A DNA stretch of 64,000 nucleotides from positions 10,913,776-10,977,775 of the forward strand of contig SSBO01000001.1 in assembly GCA_005281725.1 (NCBI GenBank). Direction: 5' to 3'. Each line of letters starts with the position of its first letter. Position 1 is the stretch's first letter. The translations under genes and the position numbers were made by a program. Under the pieces are notes generated by a model. That model was not told the origin of the DNA. It worked only from the letters and a program-made list of their open reading frames with translations, and searched no databases. Shown here piece by piece: positions 34,831-60,587 of this stretch. The stretch comes from Wuchereria bancrofti (taxonomy: Eukaryota; Nematoda; Chromadorea; Rhabditida; Onchocercidae).

Positions 34831-36668
34831 ATGCTAGCTTTTGCTCATCTTGTAAGTAAAACTATTATAACAAAACCATGTTTGATACGTCAAATTACCA
34901 CTACATGTGTTCGAAATGGCAAATTTTTCGCTGACGCTGAGGACAAACGTAAAAGTTTATTCATTCCCATAAATATATGCAAATGATAAGTGTTGTGTAA
35001 AATTCCACTTTTTCTTATAGAACACCATCTATTTATCGAAATTTGCATCCTTCCTAGGTTAACATACGTAGTTTTCTTTTTTTTGTCTTCTAAAGTTTGA
35101 AAATGTGACATACTAAATATTTGATCAGAAAAAATTAAAGCATAAATGTTGAACTTAAGACTGAAATATGGTTTTTTATGAAAGTCAAATTGCAGGTCTT
35201 GACCAACACTATATGGATATCTTCAATGATCCAAATATTGATGGTTTCTTTTTGCGAGGAGGTAATTTACAAATTATAATAGTTGAAATTGATTGATTAA
35301 TGCTACTATGATTACTTTTTTTTGCTGTTATAGCTATGCAAGATTTACACGAATTGGATATGATTCCTGATCCTGATATCTGCGATGCCGTGCTACGTGC
35401 TTGTCGACGTGTGAACGATTTTGCACTTGCCATACGTTTTATCGAATCTCTGAAAGAAAAATGTGTTCTTAGACGGTGGACTCACAAATGGTTATTGGAC
35501 AAGGTACAATGATTTGTATCTTTTTTACCTTTGTGCAATAGCTTAATTGCTAAGAAATACGTGAATATATGAGCAGTCTTCGTGTTTCCTTCTTGAAACT
35601 GTATTTCTTAAGTATGATAAGCAAAAAGTACTGTCACCATCTTTGTGTGGTCTTGATTGATTCCAGAACACTTTTATAACTTCAGTCGTTATTTTGAGGA
35701 TGAGCTTTTGTCTTATAAAGAAACTTTCAACTTTTTTAATGCATTTATAACTATACTTAGTAGAATGAATAGACAGGTTTTTTACTGTTGTTTATAGAGT
35801 AATATTTTATATTTTATTCCTCAGTTTGTTCTTTTAGAGTTATTAAGATGAATCTTTTGGCTAATTATCAAGCTATTGTTTTCCAGATCAAACCTACCAT
35901 GGACGAATTAGGCATTCCAACGCTGGAGGAAATGAATTACGACAAGCCTGAATTGTTCGTGCCTATGTCTGATTGGTGGTGGGAACGAAAGTGGTATGTT
36001 GATTATTATTGCTACAAATAAATTATTTATTTGTGAATGATAGTGAATTTAACTTCCGTATTATGCTTTATTCATAGGACATTGTTCCAGTATCTTTTTC
36101 ATCCAAGTAATTATGATGCACACTCAAGATCTGGTATTAGAGGGAGATTAATCAGTCCCAGGTTTTTGAGTATACTTCAGGAGTTGAGGTGGGAACAAGT
36201 ATAATATAAAAAGAATACCATTAATAAATAATAGTGCTATGAATGACACCGGTATTATTAATAATTGTACTATTTTGGCTAAGTATTATAAGAATTCGAA
36301 CAAAGTACCTGTTATAAATGAACTGTGATTTTCCTGTAAAACTGTAAAACTGGATTAGGTGATGATGGTAGGATGAATTTTTTTTGGGAGTTCAGTTGAT
36401 GATTCTAATTAGTAATTTGTCATGTGCTCGGTGACGAATGATATTCTTCATAATATGTGATAAGCAGGAAATAATATATTTCTTATCTGCTGCATATTCT
36501 AAACTATGTAATTGTCTAACTTCAGGGCAGCCTTCTGACCATAATCATTTATGCTGGAAGTATAATATAATAAGAAGGACACTTCTACACCTTTTGTACA
36601 TTTACAATTTAAACTCATTTTATAGGTACAAGGAATATGGATTCGATAAACATGGCTACGAGTACTGA
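34831..36668 (+). CDS. COX5A: cytochrome c oxidase subunit 5A, mitochondrial
   Basis: COX5A is a nuclear-encoded matrix-side subunit of respiratory complex IV. Five exons give 167 aa: 34831-34948, 35196-35261, 35334-35503, 35887-35993, 36626-36668. The N-terminal 30 residues (MLAFAHLVSKTIITKPCLIRQ...) lack acidic residues and look like a presequence. The mature part matches human COX5A: YMDIFNDPNIDGFFLRGAMQDL (YFNKPDIDAWELRKGINTL), MIPDPDICDAVLRACRRVNDFALAIRFIE ([29 protein letters not shown]), and IKPTMDELGIPTLEEM (LRPTLNELGISTPEEL). A C-terminal extension rich in aromatics (SDWWWERKWYKEYGFDKHGYEY) goes beyond the human end. The acceptor TTTTTAG ends ten bases before ATG. A second possible last exon lies inside intron 4 (36078-36204) and joins in the same phase. 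Confidence 0.94.
36078..36204 (+). CDS. possible alternative terminal exon of COX5A
   Basis: This lies inside COX5A intron 4. It is preceded by a good acceptor (TTTATTCATAG, ending 36077) only 84 bases after exon 4's GTATGT donor. It continues the exon 4 phase and stays open for 42 residues (W-TLFQYLFHPSNYDAHS..., ending WEQV), then a TAA at 36202. A canonical AATAAA follows at 36223-36228. Its use would replace the YKEYGFDKHGYEY ending. The sequence has no recognised homology, and an open frame this short can occur by chance. Confidence 0.35.
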
Positions 36669-39600
36669 AAATTTTATACGACGTACAACGATTACAAACC
36701 TATAGTTTTTATGAATTTGAACCTTTAGTGAGATAATTAATTTGCTGAGTTATTATCCTCTGAACAAATATTTGTATGAACTCTCAACCTCAAGTAAGCA
36801 TCTCACTGTTGGTATTGTGACATGAAGCCCATGTTAGTTATAGGATGATAGATTTTGGCCAGCTTTTTTTTTTATACAAACGTTTTGTTTGTTTTTTTTT
36901 TGTTTGTATTTATCGTCAATGATTGTAATAACTATAAAAGTGCTGGAGATGTGATGCAGTTGAGCATAAATAGTGTATTTCGATTTTTTTTAAAGCATGC
37001 AATTCTGTATTGGCACAGGCTAATAAGTTTTGTGAGAGAAATAAATGCTTTCTGAAGTTTCATTACCATGTTATTTTAGGAAATACATTTTCAGGTAAGT
37101 TTAAGAGGAGTAAATAATAAGCAAAGTAATGCAATATAATATAAAAATTAAGAAATGTATTTACACAAATTTGAGGATGCAAGAATAAATATAACATCCT
37201 TCGTACTTCGTTTTTGATTGATGACAAAAGCAATTGTTAATTTTTACCAATTATTCTGTAACTTTCTAAAGGAATTCAATTCATATAATTTGAATATAAT
37301 TGTTATAGTACGAGAAAGAGTTGAATAATCAATTATTTATTTCAATGACCTTACATGATCGATCAGGCCATTTGGTTGTGACTCATTCAGTCTATTCCTG
37401 GTCATTTCCAGAATGTAAAATGTGTATTTTGAAGGACGAGCTATAACGATTGGTGCCGATTTAGCAATTTATTCATACGGGAAGATAGCAAAATACATCG
37501 TAGATGGGTTTCAATTGTCAACGGTCATTCATTGTGAAACGATAGATGAGACATTATTGATCAGGGATTTCTTTCTTACTTTTATTTCATTTCTATTTTT
37601 CATTTTGTCATTTAAAAAAGAGGAAAAAATTTTTTTTTTTTTTTTTATTTTTTGTTCATTGTTATTACTTTTGATAGTAAAAGCTATGAGGGAATAGCTG
37701 TTTCGATGTTTGAATTCGTAACATATGTTGATAAGGCGCCAAGCGCCAAGCGCCAACCGAATTGCTTATAATAAAAGTGCCACTTTGATGATATTTTATT
37801 CTTCTTTTCTTTTATTTCATAGCTTTTATAAAAATGTTCTATTTCATTTGATTTTTCTTTTTTTTTAGAATTTTTTTTTTTGTATCTTATAAAAGTTTTT
37901 TTACTTCATAATTTTAAATGAGTTTTTCTTTTTCTTTTTTTTTAATTCAAATCTGCTGAAAGAAAATAAGAGAGAGAGAGAGCGAGAGTGAGAGAGGAGA
38001 AAAAGAAAAGAAAGAAAATTAAAATTACAATGAAAATTAGCGCTGTGAAATATTTTCAAATGTAATTAAATATGTTTGCTAACATTTTTGTTATGAATGG
38101 TGAATTCAGATGAATTAAAAAAGTGGAAAATTGAATTAAAAAGTAAATATTTTAAAATTAAATTAGATCTTTCTATAAAGGAATCATTTCTGTAAGTACT
38201 ATCAAAATTAGTAGAACTTTCAAGTTACTAATGTTTTTCACAAAAGTTTATCTGAATTTAAATTATAGGAATAGAATTTAGCTGCAACGAGAAAATTATA
38301 GAATAATTGAAAGTTAAAATATTGTACTATGTGAAATCAATAATAATATCTCAGTTTTGAAGTAAAATAATTTCATAAATTGTATATTCTGAAGATTGAA
38401 ACAGAAATACTTTCTATGATACATTTGTGTAACAAATGTAAACAAATGTTTAATAAAATCTTTATTGCGTTACGTGTCTTAAACGTTTATCTGTTATTAT
38501 TCATTCATTGTCAAAAATAAATAAAATTCATTTGTATGAAGAATAAAAACATAAAAAAATTTTATGAAACAATTTTCTTACTTTTATCTTGTCAAATAAA
38601 TTATCCATTACAATATCATTTATCATCGGTCAAAGGTTAACTTCATCTTTTGTCAAGATAATTGGTTAAAAATATAATTTGACAAGAAAAAAAAAAACAC
38701 GACAGAATCTTCAAAAATTATAGCAAATGATTGATAAACATTTTAAGCATGCTTTATTATCATTAAATCATTAATAAATTATTAACGGAAGAAGTAATTA
38801 GCTAGATGGTTAAAGGAATAAAAGTAATTAATTTACAAAAAAAAGCAATTTGCATAAGAAAACAATGAAATTCAATTTGTAAAGAAAATAAAAATTGAGA
38901 AAAAAATTAAACAATAAAATTTAATTTGTAATAATTTAATCCAACAAATCAAATATAATAACAATAACAAGTAAATTATTCTTTAATTTTTTTTTTTTCT
39001 GTCCATTTGTACTTAAATTTTAAGGATTATTATTATCATAGCTTTTTACAAAAATGTACAAAATCATTCCTTATTGAATCATTTTAATTTTCATACTTAG
39101 CTGTTTTATAAGTTTGTTGTAAAAGAAATTTTCTTCACAATTGATAGATATAAATATTAATAATTCATTCCTTCCATCCCTTTTTTTTTCAATTTCAAAA
39201 TATTATATTGGAAATAATATTAGAAATCGAAATATTATATTAGGAATCTGATTTCTTTTGTGTTAGAATGAGAGGTACGTTAAAATTGATCATTTTTGAA
39301 TGATTAAAAATAATCCGATTTATTACTTTTGTTTGTTTGCTTGTTTCGCTGTAATTTATTCATTGATAATTTGATATGAATTATTTATTAAACTTCATTG
39401 AAATATAGCAATTTATTCATAATCAATAATGAAAATCTATTAATTGAAATCATTTTGCATTTGATGAGAAGAATTTAATAATTCTTTGATTTTGTCCACA
39501 AAAATAATTTAAATGAATTTAGATATTCTTTGTCTTTTTTCAATTTTATCATTAAAATGTTCTCTTCAAGATTTGAAGACCACATTTTGAGCACCTAATA

Positions 39601-42600
39601 ACTCTCTTTGTAAATTTTAATATTTTATACAATTATTGTTAGTTTTGGTAGTTCGTCTTTCGTCTTTTTAATTTAAAACGATTCAAAGTTAAAATTTAAT
39701 TTACCATTAATGTCAATTAATTTCTGTGAAATAGAAATTCTATGATAATAAATTGGAGACATAAATTTTAGTATTAGCCTTATAGATTAGATTAGATCAA
39801 TCAAAATTATATCGATTTTATTCATTTAAATGATTAAATCTAATTTCAATCATTCACTTTGTTTAACTTTTTTAATAAAATATTAAAAGATATTAAAATT
39901 TATGTTAGTTTAACTATCATTTTCTCTCTAATGTAGTAAATCTTCTCAACAAATGGACATTTGAACTTTGAATGCCCATTAAGGATGCAAAATAATAAAA
40001 ATTACGATTGACTCTTTAAGGTGACAATTAATAAAGACATTTTTATAAAGAACTATTCATTGTTAAATTACATTGAAATTTTCAAAAAGAAAAAAATCAG
40101 TGTTAATTCAATTAATGTCTTTTTACGAGTATTTGTGAATGTTCAAGAAATGGACATTTCAAATATTCAATGGTTATTAATGCAAAAAACTGCTATTTTT
40201 ATAACTAATTTAACTATATTACTATTATTATTGTTGTTATTATTATCATTATTATTGGTAATAATTAGTAATAATTAGTAATAATAATAATATTAATATT
40301 CTACTACTATCAGGATGGAATCTTTTTTTTACTTATAAACAAACTCGTTTCCAAAAAATTACACTAAAAATTTTTGCTTTATGAGAGCAATAATTGCAAG
40401 AACTCATTCATTAATTTAAATATGTCTGTCTCATGGAGTATTTATTTTAAAATTTGATCCAAAAATTTATTACAATCATTTCTATTAAGAATTCTCGAAT
40501 ATATTATTTATTGTTGTTTATTTATTTTTTTGTTATTTACATTATATCACCTACTTGGATGTATTATTATTATCATTAACTGATTATTTGTTATTATCAT
40601 TAATTAATTATTTGTCTTTGTAGCTGTAATTTCAGTGAGATTAATTTAATATAAAACAATTTGAATTGACTAAAATAATATTATACTCTATCATTCATTA
40701 TTTAACATTACTTTATCTTCCAGAAAAAATGAAGAAAAAGAAAGAAGAAAAACATTAAAATTACATTTGAAATTTACATTGTAATCCTAAATTGCCTAAC
40801 ATTAAATATGAATGGATAAAATTCATAGTTATAAATGATATTTATAATTATTTCTTCTTGAAAAGAAAATAGAAACCTGTTGGATTTGCTGTAAATCCAT
40901 CAAATTTTCAAATTTCGAATCGGATAGTACAAAATTACACACATTAATAGGAATTGAATGTAAGAAAGTAAAAAATGAACAATTCTACTTCTAAAATTTA
41001 TTTTTATCATTTTTCTTTTTTGATTATTGACTTGTGATTAATCAAAGTTGTTTTCAATCTAATATTATATGTTAATTTTTGTAGGTATATTTGATTATAA
41101 TATAAGTTAATGTTGTAATGATTATTTGCATAGTTTATCTTATCAGTAAATTGAAAACCTAATTTCTCTTCAAATCATTAATTAATCCTAATTATTGAAT
41201 GAAAAATTCGTTCGGAAAACAAGAATGGATTCTTCTTATACATATATGTGTTTTCATCATTTAATGAAACTTTTTGAATTGTCGTTTAATTTCTTTCTTT
41301 GTCATAATTTAATCAATTTTCACTTATTAATTTTAATAATTCATGCATAATTCATTGAAATTTTATTAGTAAAAAATAAAAACTTTTTGGTGAAAATATA
41401 AAAATTAATTCTGTAAAAATAGAATTGATCGAAGGTATTTCAAGATTGCTTAAAAAAGTTATTTATTTTTTATTTTAATTTTTTGATTGGTTTAGTTGAT
41501 AATTCTTAAATGTATAAAATGATTCGGGCTAATGGATAATAATAAAATTATTGAAATGAGAAAATTCATTGAAAGACTACAAATACTTGATATAATCTTT
41601 TTTTTTTTAAAAAAATAGTTTCGATTAGAACTTCTTTAATTAATTATAATCCAATAATTAATTATGATTCCAACACTTTTGTTAATTTGTCAGTTATTTT
41701 CTGCTATTATATGAAATAATTTCTACAAATTTAATTTTAACTTACTGCACAAATTTTATTTTGCAATTGAAATGCATGTGAAAATTAAAGTAAGATGAAA
41801 TTTTACTTTTTTTAAATTCATTTTTAGATTTCAAAATTTGTGATATACAAAAAGCGCTATATTTAGTTATCATATCAGTGAGATGAAAAATAGTCCGTTA
41901 AGATTTTCTTGTAATTATTAATTGATCATTTATTGATTTTTATGAAAATGTTAAATCATTTTCATTTGCTCACTACGAATTTTGTTTTAGATAGCAAAAA
42001 TAAATCTAATAATTTAATTTGAAAAAAAAAACAAAAAAACAAGTAGCAGTTAATAAAGATAAATATAAACTCTTTTTCTGGATAAAAAATAATTTAAATA
42101 AAATTTTATTAAATTTGTATTAATCAAAGTTATCAAACAAGACGAAATAATGCTGCAAAATTTTTCGCATTTTATCATTATCTTTTGATTTTAATTACAA
42201 ATTTTAGCACTTTTAAAATCTATTTTATTTTGCATTTTTTATTGTAAAATTTTTGCATACTTATTACTCTAATTCTGTTGAATTATAAATTTATGTGTAA
42301 ATTATTAATTTAAATAACAACAATAATAGTATTTACGTACGTTAACTTCTATCATTATCATTATCACTTCTATTTATTATTATCATTGCTCGCTATTCGA
42401 ATAAAAAGTTAACAATGATAGTGAAATAATCATTTTCAATCATAAAAATAATTTCATTTCACTTTTCTTATTGAGCAAAATAAAAATGAATGTAAACTTT
42501 TCATTGTTTACATTGTCACATTTCTTCTTCACTTCTTCAGATGTCACTGTTGACAATTAACAGTGAAATAATGCATTAAGCAATCTTTGATTAAAATTAT

Positions 42601-43506
42601 TCTCTTCTTTTCTGCAAAAAATTTCATTAAATTTTTAAAATTTTATTTCTTATTTTTTCCTATTTTTTTTAGGAATAAATTTGCATAAATATAAATTTGC
42701 GTAAATTCGACTTAAATAATATTTTTTGCATTGAAAAAAACTGTTAGAAAAAAGAAAAGAAAAGATGAGAACTTTTTTTTTATGTATTTTTTTTAAATAT
42801 TTAATTTAAGTTTTATAGAAAATTTGTGACAATCATATATTTTGTTAAATTTCATTTCTAATATTAGATTTTAAACTTTGAACTTAATTCATTACAAATA
42901 ATCTAATTAATTCATAACAGATCACATCATTTTGATGTAAATTTAAAAGCGTATTTTATCTCAATTTATGTGCTAGAAAGAAAAATTAGAGGGAGAGAGA
43001 GGGAGAGAGAGAGAGAAAAAAAAAACGATTATTTTATTCGTACACTGATTTCACATGATCAAACATACTGATAAAAGCCTTCGCTTAATCATTTTTCAAA
43101 AACTATCATTTGCAACTTTTAACCGAATCAAACCGTTGAATCATTCATTTGTACTTTTCCATTTTTCATTTCACAATTTAAAAAAAAAAAAAAATAAAAG
43201 AAGCATTTACTAGTAAAAATTAAATTTAAAAAATTTCAATTTAATTTGAAAAATTGGAATTTCTTTCTTTTAAATTATTCCTAAACATTGCTCTATTTAT
43301 TGAAAATGATCTAATTTATTATAAATTTTAGTTTTTAAAAAATATTCTAACTTATTACGAATATAAATTAAACTTATCCATTAATATTATTTTTTCAACA
43401 TTTTAATATCGGAATTAAAAATGTAATTTACGTGGAGTTTGATTTGCAAGGAAAAAAGAAATAAGACATTTGCGCTTTGATTAAATTAATTTTTTATTAA
43501 TTGCAG
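36669..43506. other. nearly 7 kb gene desert between COX5A and the myosin
   Basis: This is mostly AT-rich sequence with A/T homopolymers, short TTA-type repeats (about 40208-40300) and two GA-rich runs (37968-38005 and 42992-43020). The start carries the COX5A 3' UTR; an AATAAA lies near 37041. A less AT-rich island at about 37330-37570 contains a 91-codon plus frame (37422-37697) without recognisable domain. No exon could be supported. Confidence 0.5.
37736..37756. repeat. three tandem copies of the heptamer GCGCCAA
   Basis: GCGCCAA occurs three times without spacing, in a region otherwise made almost only of A and T. Function unknown. Confidence 0.9.
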
Positions 43507-43512
43507 AAAAGT

Positions 43513-55623
<12,111 letters not shown>

Positions 55624-58600
55624 TTAATTTATCACAATCTTCTCTAAATCTTATCATTTTCATTTTCTTTCATTTTGTTAATCTCTCAAATAATGCAATA
55701 AATTTCTCTCAAATTTTCTCTAAAGAAAATTTTCTGGTTCTTCTTTATAACTTTTAATATTTTATAGTTTAAATGAGCATTGAAAAATTAATTGCCATTA
55801 ACTTACAAATCGTTTCTCTTTTTTTTTTTTTTGATTTATAAATAATTATATTTAATTTTGTTTATTATTTTGGATAGATTAAATTGAATGATAAAAATTA
55901 AACATTTTTAATATTTTAATTAGCATTTCTTCTAAGTTGATGATATCTTTCTTTCTTTTATTTAATTTATATGAAATAAGAAATTTTTGAATTTTTGAAT
56001 TTGAAATTTTGTATTGATGAAGTTTGTATGCTTTTAATGCCAATAAGTAGAAAATGTGTGAAATATTGTATTGCAAAGTAATATATGAAGTAAAAAAAAT
56101 TATGTATTTAAATAATTAATAACTTATTTAACTTTTTCTTTGATCATTTTAATATGTATGGTGAAAATAAATTCTGCTTGTGTGTATGAATTTTACAAAT
56201 GTGTTAACTTTTGTGAAAAATTTTTTTCCATTTTTATTATTATGTAATCATTTCTATAAGCGCTCAATTTAATATTTTACATTTCAGGAAGGATTTCATT
56301 TTTTTTTAAGTTTTCTAAATTTTTGTCTCACGAATGCATTAATAATATTTGATATAATTGAATTTGTGTCAAATTTTGTATATTTTGCTTTTTTTTTAAA
56401 AAAAAAAAAAGAAAAAAAAAATGATGAAAAATGAAATATATGAATGAGTTGCAGTGCGTCAATTACATTACCATTTGATTGAAATGAAATGTAAAATTGA
56501 AAATGTGAAGTGATAGTTAGACCAGTTTGTAACAAATGTTAAGAAGAAAGTTATGGTGCACATTTCTACAACAGGTAATCAAAAAGAAAAAAAAAAATTG
56601 GAATGATAATAGGTTGAAGGTCAATGTAATAAAGGTTCTAATTTTAGCAATGAAAAGATGAAAAAAAAAAAAAAAATTCACCCTTTCTCTTACATTTTAG
56701 TTTAATTTTGACATAATTTATCATTGTGATAAATTTTAAAAATATTCTTCAACTCTAATCTTCTTAAATTGATTTTAATTTCATATTATCAAATTTGTCA
56801 TTTATTATCAAATTAATTCTCAATATTTTTTCCTTTGGTTTGCAAAAGAAAAAAAATTTTTTTTTTTTTTTATTGCTACTTATAAATTGTCAGTTTTTTT
56901 TTTTTCTTTCCTAATTACAAAGATTTTATAAAAATTGAAAAAATTACAAAGATTAATCAAAATTTATAAATTAAGAATGAGAAAAAAAATTAAACTTTAA
57001 TAATTTCATTAAATCTAATAATTCATTTAACAATTGTTTTTTATTTTCCTTCTAGATGAAATTTTTTTTTTGTCTTAATATGATTAAATTTAATTAGGTG
57101 GAATGAAATTAAATGATTTGTATTTTTATCTATCACAAAAATTTCAATTCATATTCAAATAATAATTGATCTAATTAACAATTTGTATTATTACTCATCA
57201 AAATTTCGGTCAAGTATGCATTGCTAAAAATTCTTTCCTTCCTTCTTCTTCATTTGACACAAATAGTTATGAAATTATATTTACGCCTAAATGAATATAA
57301 ATTTTCCATTTTTGTTAGAAAAATAAAAGATAAACATTGTTTAAAGAAAAAGGCGCAAAATGTACAATGGATTAAAATGAAATTTTTGAGCAATTCTTTT
57401 GCATGTTGTTTATGAATGAGAAGAGATGAAGAAGACGAATGAATTGAAATACCATCAACTACCATTGATGCAATTACCGCCACCACCCACCACCACCACC
57501 ACCACTACCATCGTCATCATCATCATCATCACTACCAATACCGCCATGAGTACCGCTATCGCCACCATATCTATTGCTCACTCACTGTATCATTCATTTT
57601 ATTTTGCTCGTTAAATTAAAACTAATTCCGCTCGTGTTTTGCTCGTTTACGGTTAAAAATTTCATCTATCATTCATTTCATTTTACATCCTTTTCTCTCT
57701 CCCTCTCTCTCTACTCTCTCTCTACTCTCTCTCTCTCTTCATCTCTCTTTTATATTACAGTTTAAACTTTCATATATATATATATCTTCACCATCAATAC
57801 ATAATTTTTATTTCTTTCACATCTTTTCTACATTTTTTACAATAAGAAGAAATTTGTTATATCTTTTTCTCTTTTTTTTGTTGAATTGTTCAATTTCTTC
57901 TTCAAAATATTTTTTTTTTTTAAATATTTTTGTAAAAGAAAAAGTATTAATCTTAAAAGGGTTATCAATAAATATATTGCAATTTAAAAGTTTAAATGTT
58001 TTCCTCTCTTTTCTTTTCGTCCAGTAATTTCTCAGTGATTTTTCTCAATTAAATAACATTTTTACATTTAAAATTATTCTCATTTATTCTCTTTCTTCGA
58101 TCGTTTGCATATTATAATTCAAATTCTTTCATATTTAAATAATTTAATTAATCATTTATTATTATTATTATATTAGATCATTTAACAAATTTATTTAATT
58201 TTGAAAAATTAGACGAAAAATTTCTCCTTTTATTGATATACCTTTCACTGATATGTCTTCTTTTTCTTATCATTATCAATTTATCATCCATATTTTTGTT
58301 TTCTTTTTTCACTGACAATAAATAAAGTTAATTGATATTAAAAATTTACAATAAATTACATTCAATAAATTCACTATTTTATGTTCAAGCAATTTTTATT
58401 AATCAATAATATATGATAAAATGATAAACAATAAAATGGCAATGGAAAGAATAATATTAATAATTTTTGAAAGTAATATTGATGGTAAAAGATAAGTAAT
58501 GTAAAACAAATTTGAAAAGATAATTTCTTCTTTTTTTTTTTTGAAATGACGAAAGAAGGAAACCGAAGATAGAATAGGTAATGTAAGAGAAACCTGTTTG

Positions 58601-60587
58601 CCAGAAGAAATTTAATAAACTAACTAACTAACTGGTTGATGCGATTAAAGTACGAAATGTATGTAAGTTGCACATCAATTTATTTGCTGTTTATTTAAAT
58701 CAAAAATTTTTCTGTTCTCATTTTCTTCAATATTTCTTTTTTGAAATGGTTTATATTGTTGTAATATTGGTATGCAATATTTAATTATTATTTTTATCTA
58801 TTCCTTAATTTACTTTTTTTTTTTTTTGTAACTTAATTAAAAACCATTTTATCAACATTTATGATAGTTTGTTTATTGTTTTGATCAAAGAATAATGATT
58901 ATCAGTTATATTGATATGGGTGTTAATCATTCTCATCACAAATATTTACCTAAATTTCTTTCAATTTTATTCTTACTTATAATTTACACTATCTGCTGCT
59001 CTATTTCTTTATCATTATTTAAATAAAATGATAAGCAAAGTTTCCTTCTTGCAATTTATATGTCATTTCTCTTTTGTCACCCAATTTCTTCCTTTCTTTT
59101 CTTAAATTTTCATCTTCATTGCCTATTTCATTTACAACTATTGAATTGTCTTCAATGACACAACTGATGACACATAAATATATTTAAAACAATGATTATA
59201 TTTTAACAGTTTATCTGTGACAATTGCGCCATATATTCATTTATGCCTACACTGAAGAATCATTTCAATGAACATAAATAAATTTTCATCCGTATTTAAA
59301 ATATTATTACAAATCTAAATAACTTATATCTGAGAGGTAGAAATATTTAAAATTCTATTAAAGTTTATTTTTACTATTTATTACTTCAATGGAATATTGT
59401 AAAAAAAAAAAGTTTAATTAATTTTATTCCATTTATTTTTATACTAATTGCTTATTTTACAATTTTTAATGAATGATATTATTACAATTTAGCGAATCAT
59501 TCATATATCTTTGATTTCTTGAATAAATAAAACAATTTTTTGTCACACAAAATTTTATTATTTGATTACAAATAATTTTATTACATTTATGATATTTATC
59601 ATTCTTTGCTAAATGCTAAATGAATGATCATATCATATCATATCATATCAACTAATTTATATATATAAATATGATATTTCTTATCAAATTATAGGCGGAG
59701 ATTTAGGATGACCTTCTTATTCATTATATCATTTATCATACAGTAAACAATTTAACTTTACAATATAAATGATATCATTTCTTTCTAATATATCAGTAAA
59801 TTGAAAATAAATTTTGAAATCGATCAATTAACCAATATTTTTGTCCTTCATTTCAATAAAAATCACTCTTTTTTTTTTTCTTTCATTTTTTAAAAATACA
59901 TTCAAATAACGATCATTTTTCTCGTCCATATTCACTAACAATTTACAAATGAACTTTTCATCAACTCATCCATCTCATCAACATTTTGTCTTCTTTTAAA
60001 TTATTTTTCTTTTTTTTTTTTTTTGTTCCTGTATATATGCCATCAAAATTAGAAAAATGAAGAAAGACCATTTCTAATTTACAAAAAAAAAAAAAAAATT
60101 GTCAAATGTATTTTTAAGATGTAATAATAGTTCATAGAATGGAAAGAGTAATTTTCTTTTTTCTTTTTCGCTTATTTAGTGATGTGATTGAAATTTGATA
60201 CGCATGAAAAGTTTGTATTTAAATTCTTTATGATACATGCAAGTATAACTTTTTCTTCATGAAAAAAAAAAAAAGAGGAAACATTTAAATTTCTATCTTA
60301 AATTTTTCAGTTCAAAAATTTAATTTTATCTTGATTTTTTCATATCAAAAAAAAAAAAAAAAAGATACGTATGCATGCATTTAAATAATGTTAAATGTTG
60401 ATAATTCATATTTGACAATTCGCGTTATTTTTTTCTTTTTTTCAAAATATTTTATATCAAGAAAAAAGAAACGAATTTTTTTTCACTTTTTTAAAATTTT
60501 CCTCAATACATTATTAAGTTATAATGATGAAAAATTTAAATATAATTAAAATTCTTGTTTTTTTTTTCTTTTCTTTTTTTTTTACAG
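55624..60587. other. 5 kb gene desert between myosin and the last gene
   Basis: This is AT-rich sequence with long homopolymers. A CAC/CAT trinucleotide stretch lies at about 57478-57565, a (CT)n stretch at about 57692-57745, and a (CATAT)n stretch at about 59627-59648. The start carries the myosin 3' UTR with AATAAA at about 55697. I could not support an exon; the CAC/CAT frame (57426-57614) is low-complexity. Confidence 0.5.

Noticed and set aside
57426..57614. Frame with Pro/Thr/Ile runs between the myosin and the last gene
   Set aside because: Arises from a CAC/CAT trinucleotide repeat; no splice sites or conserved residues support it.
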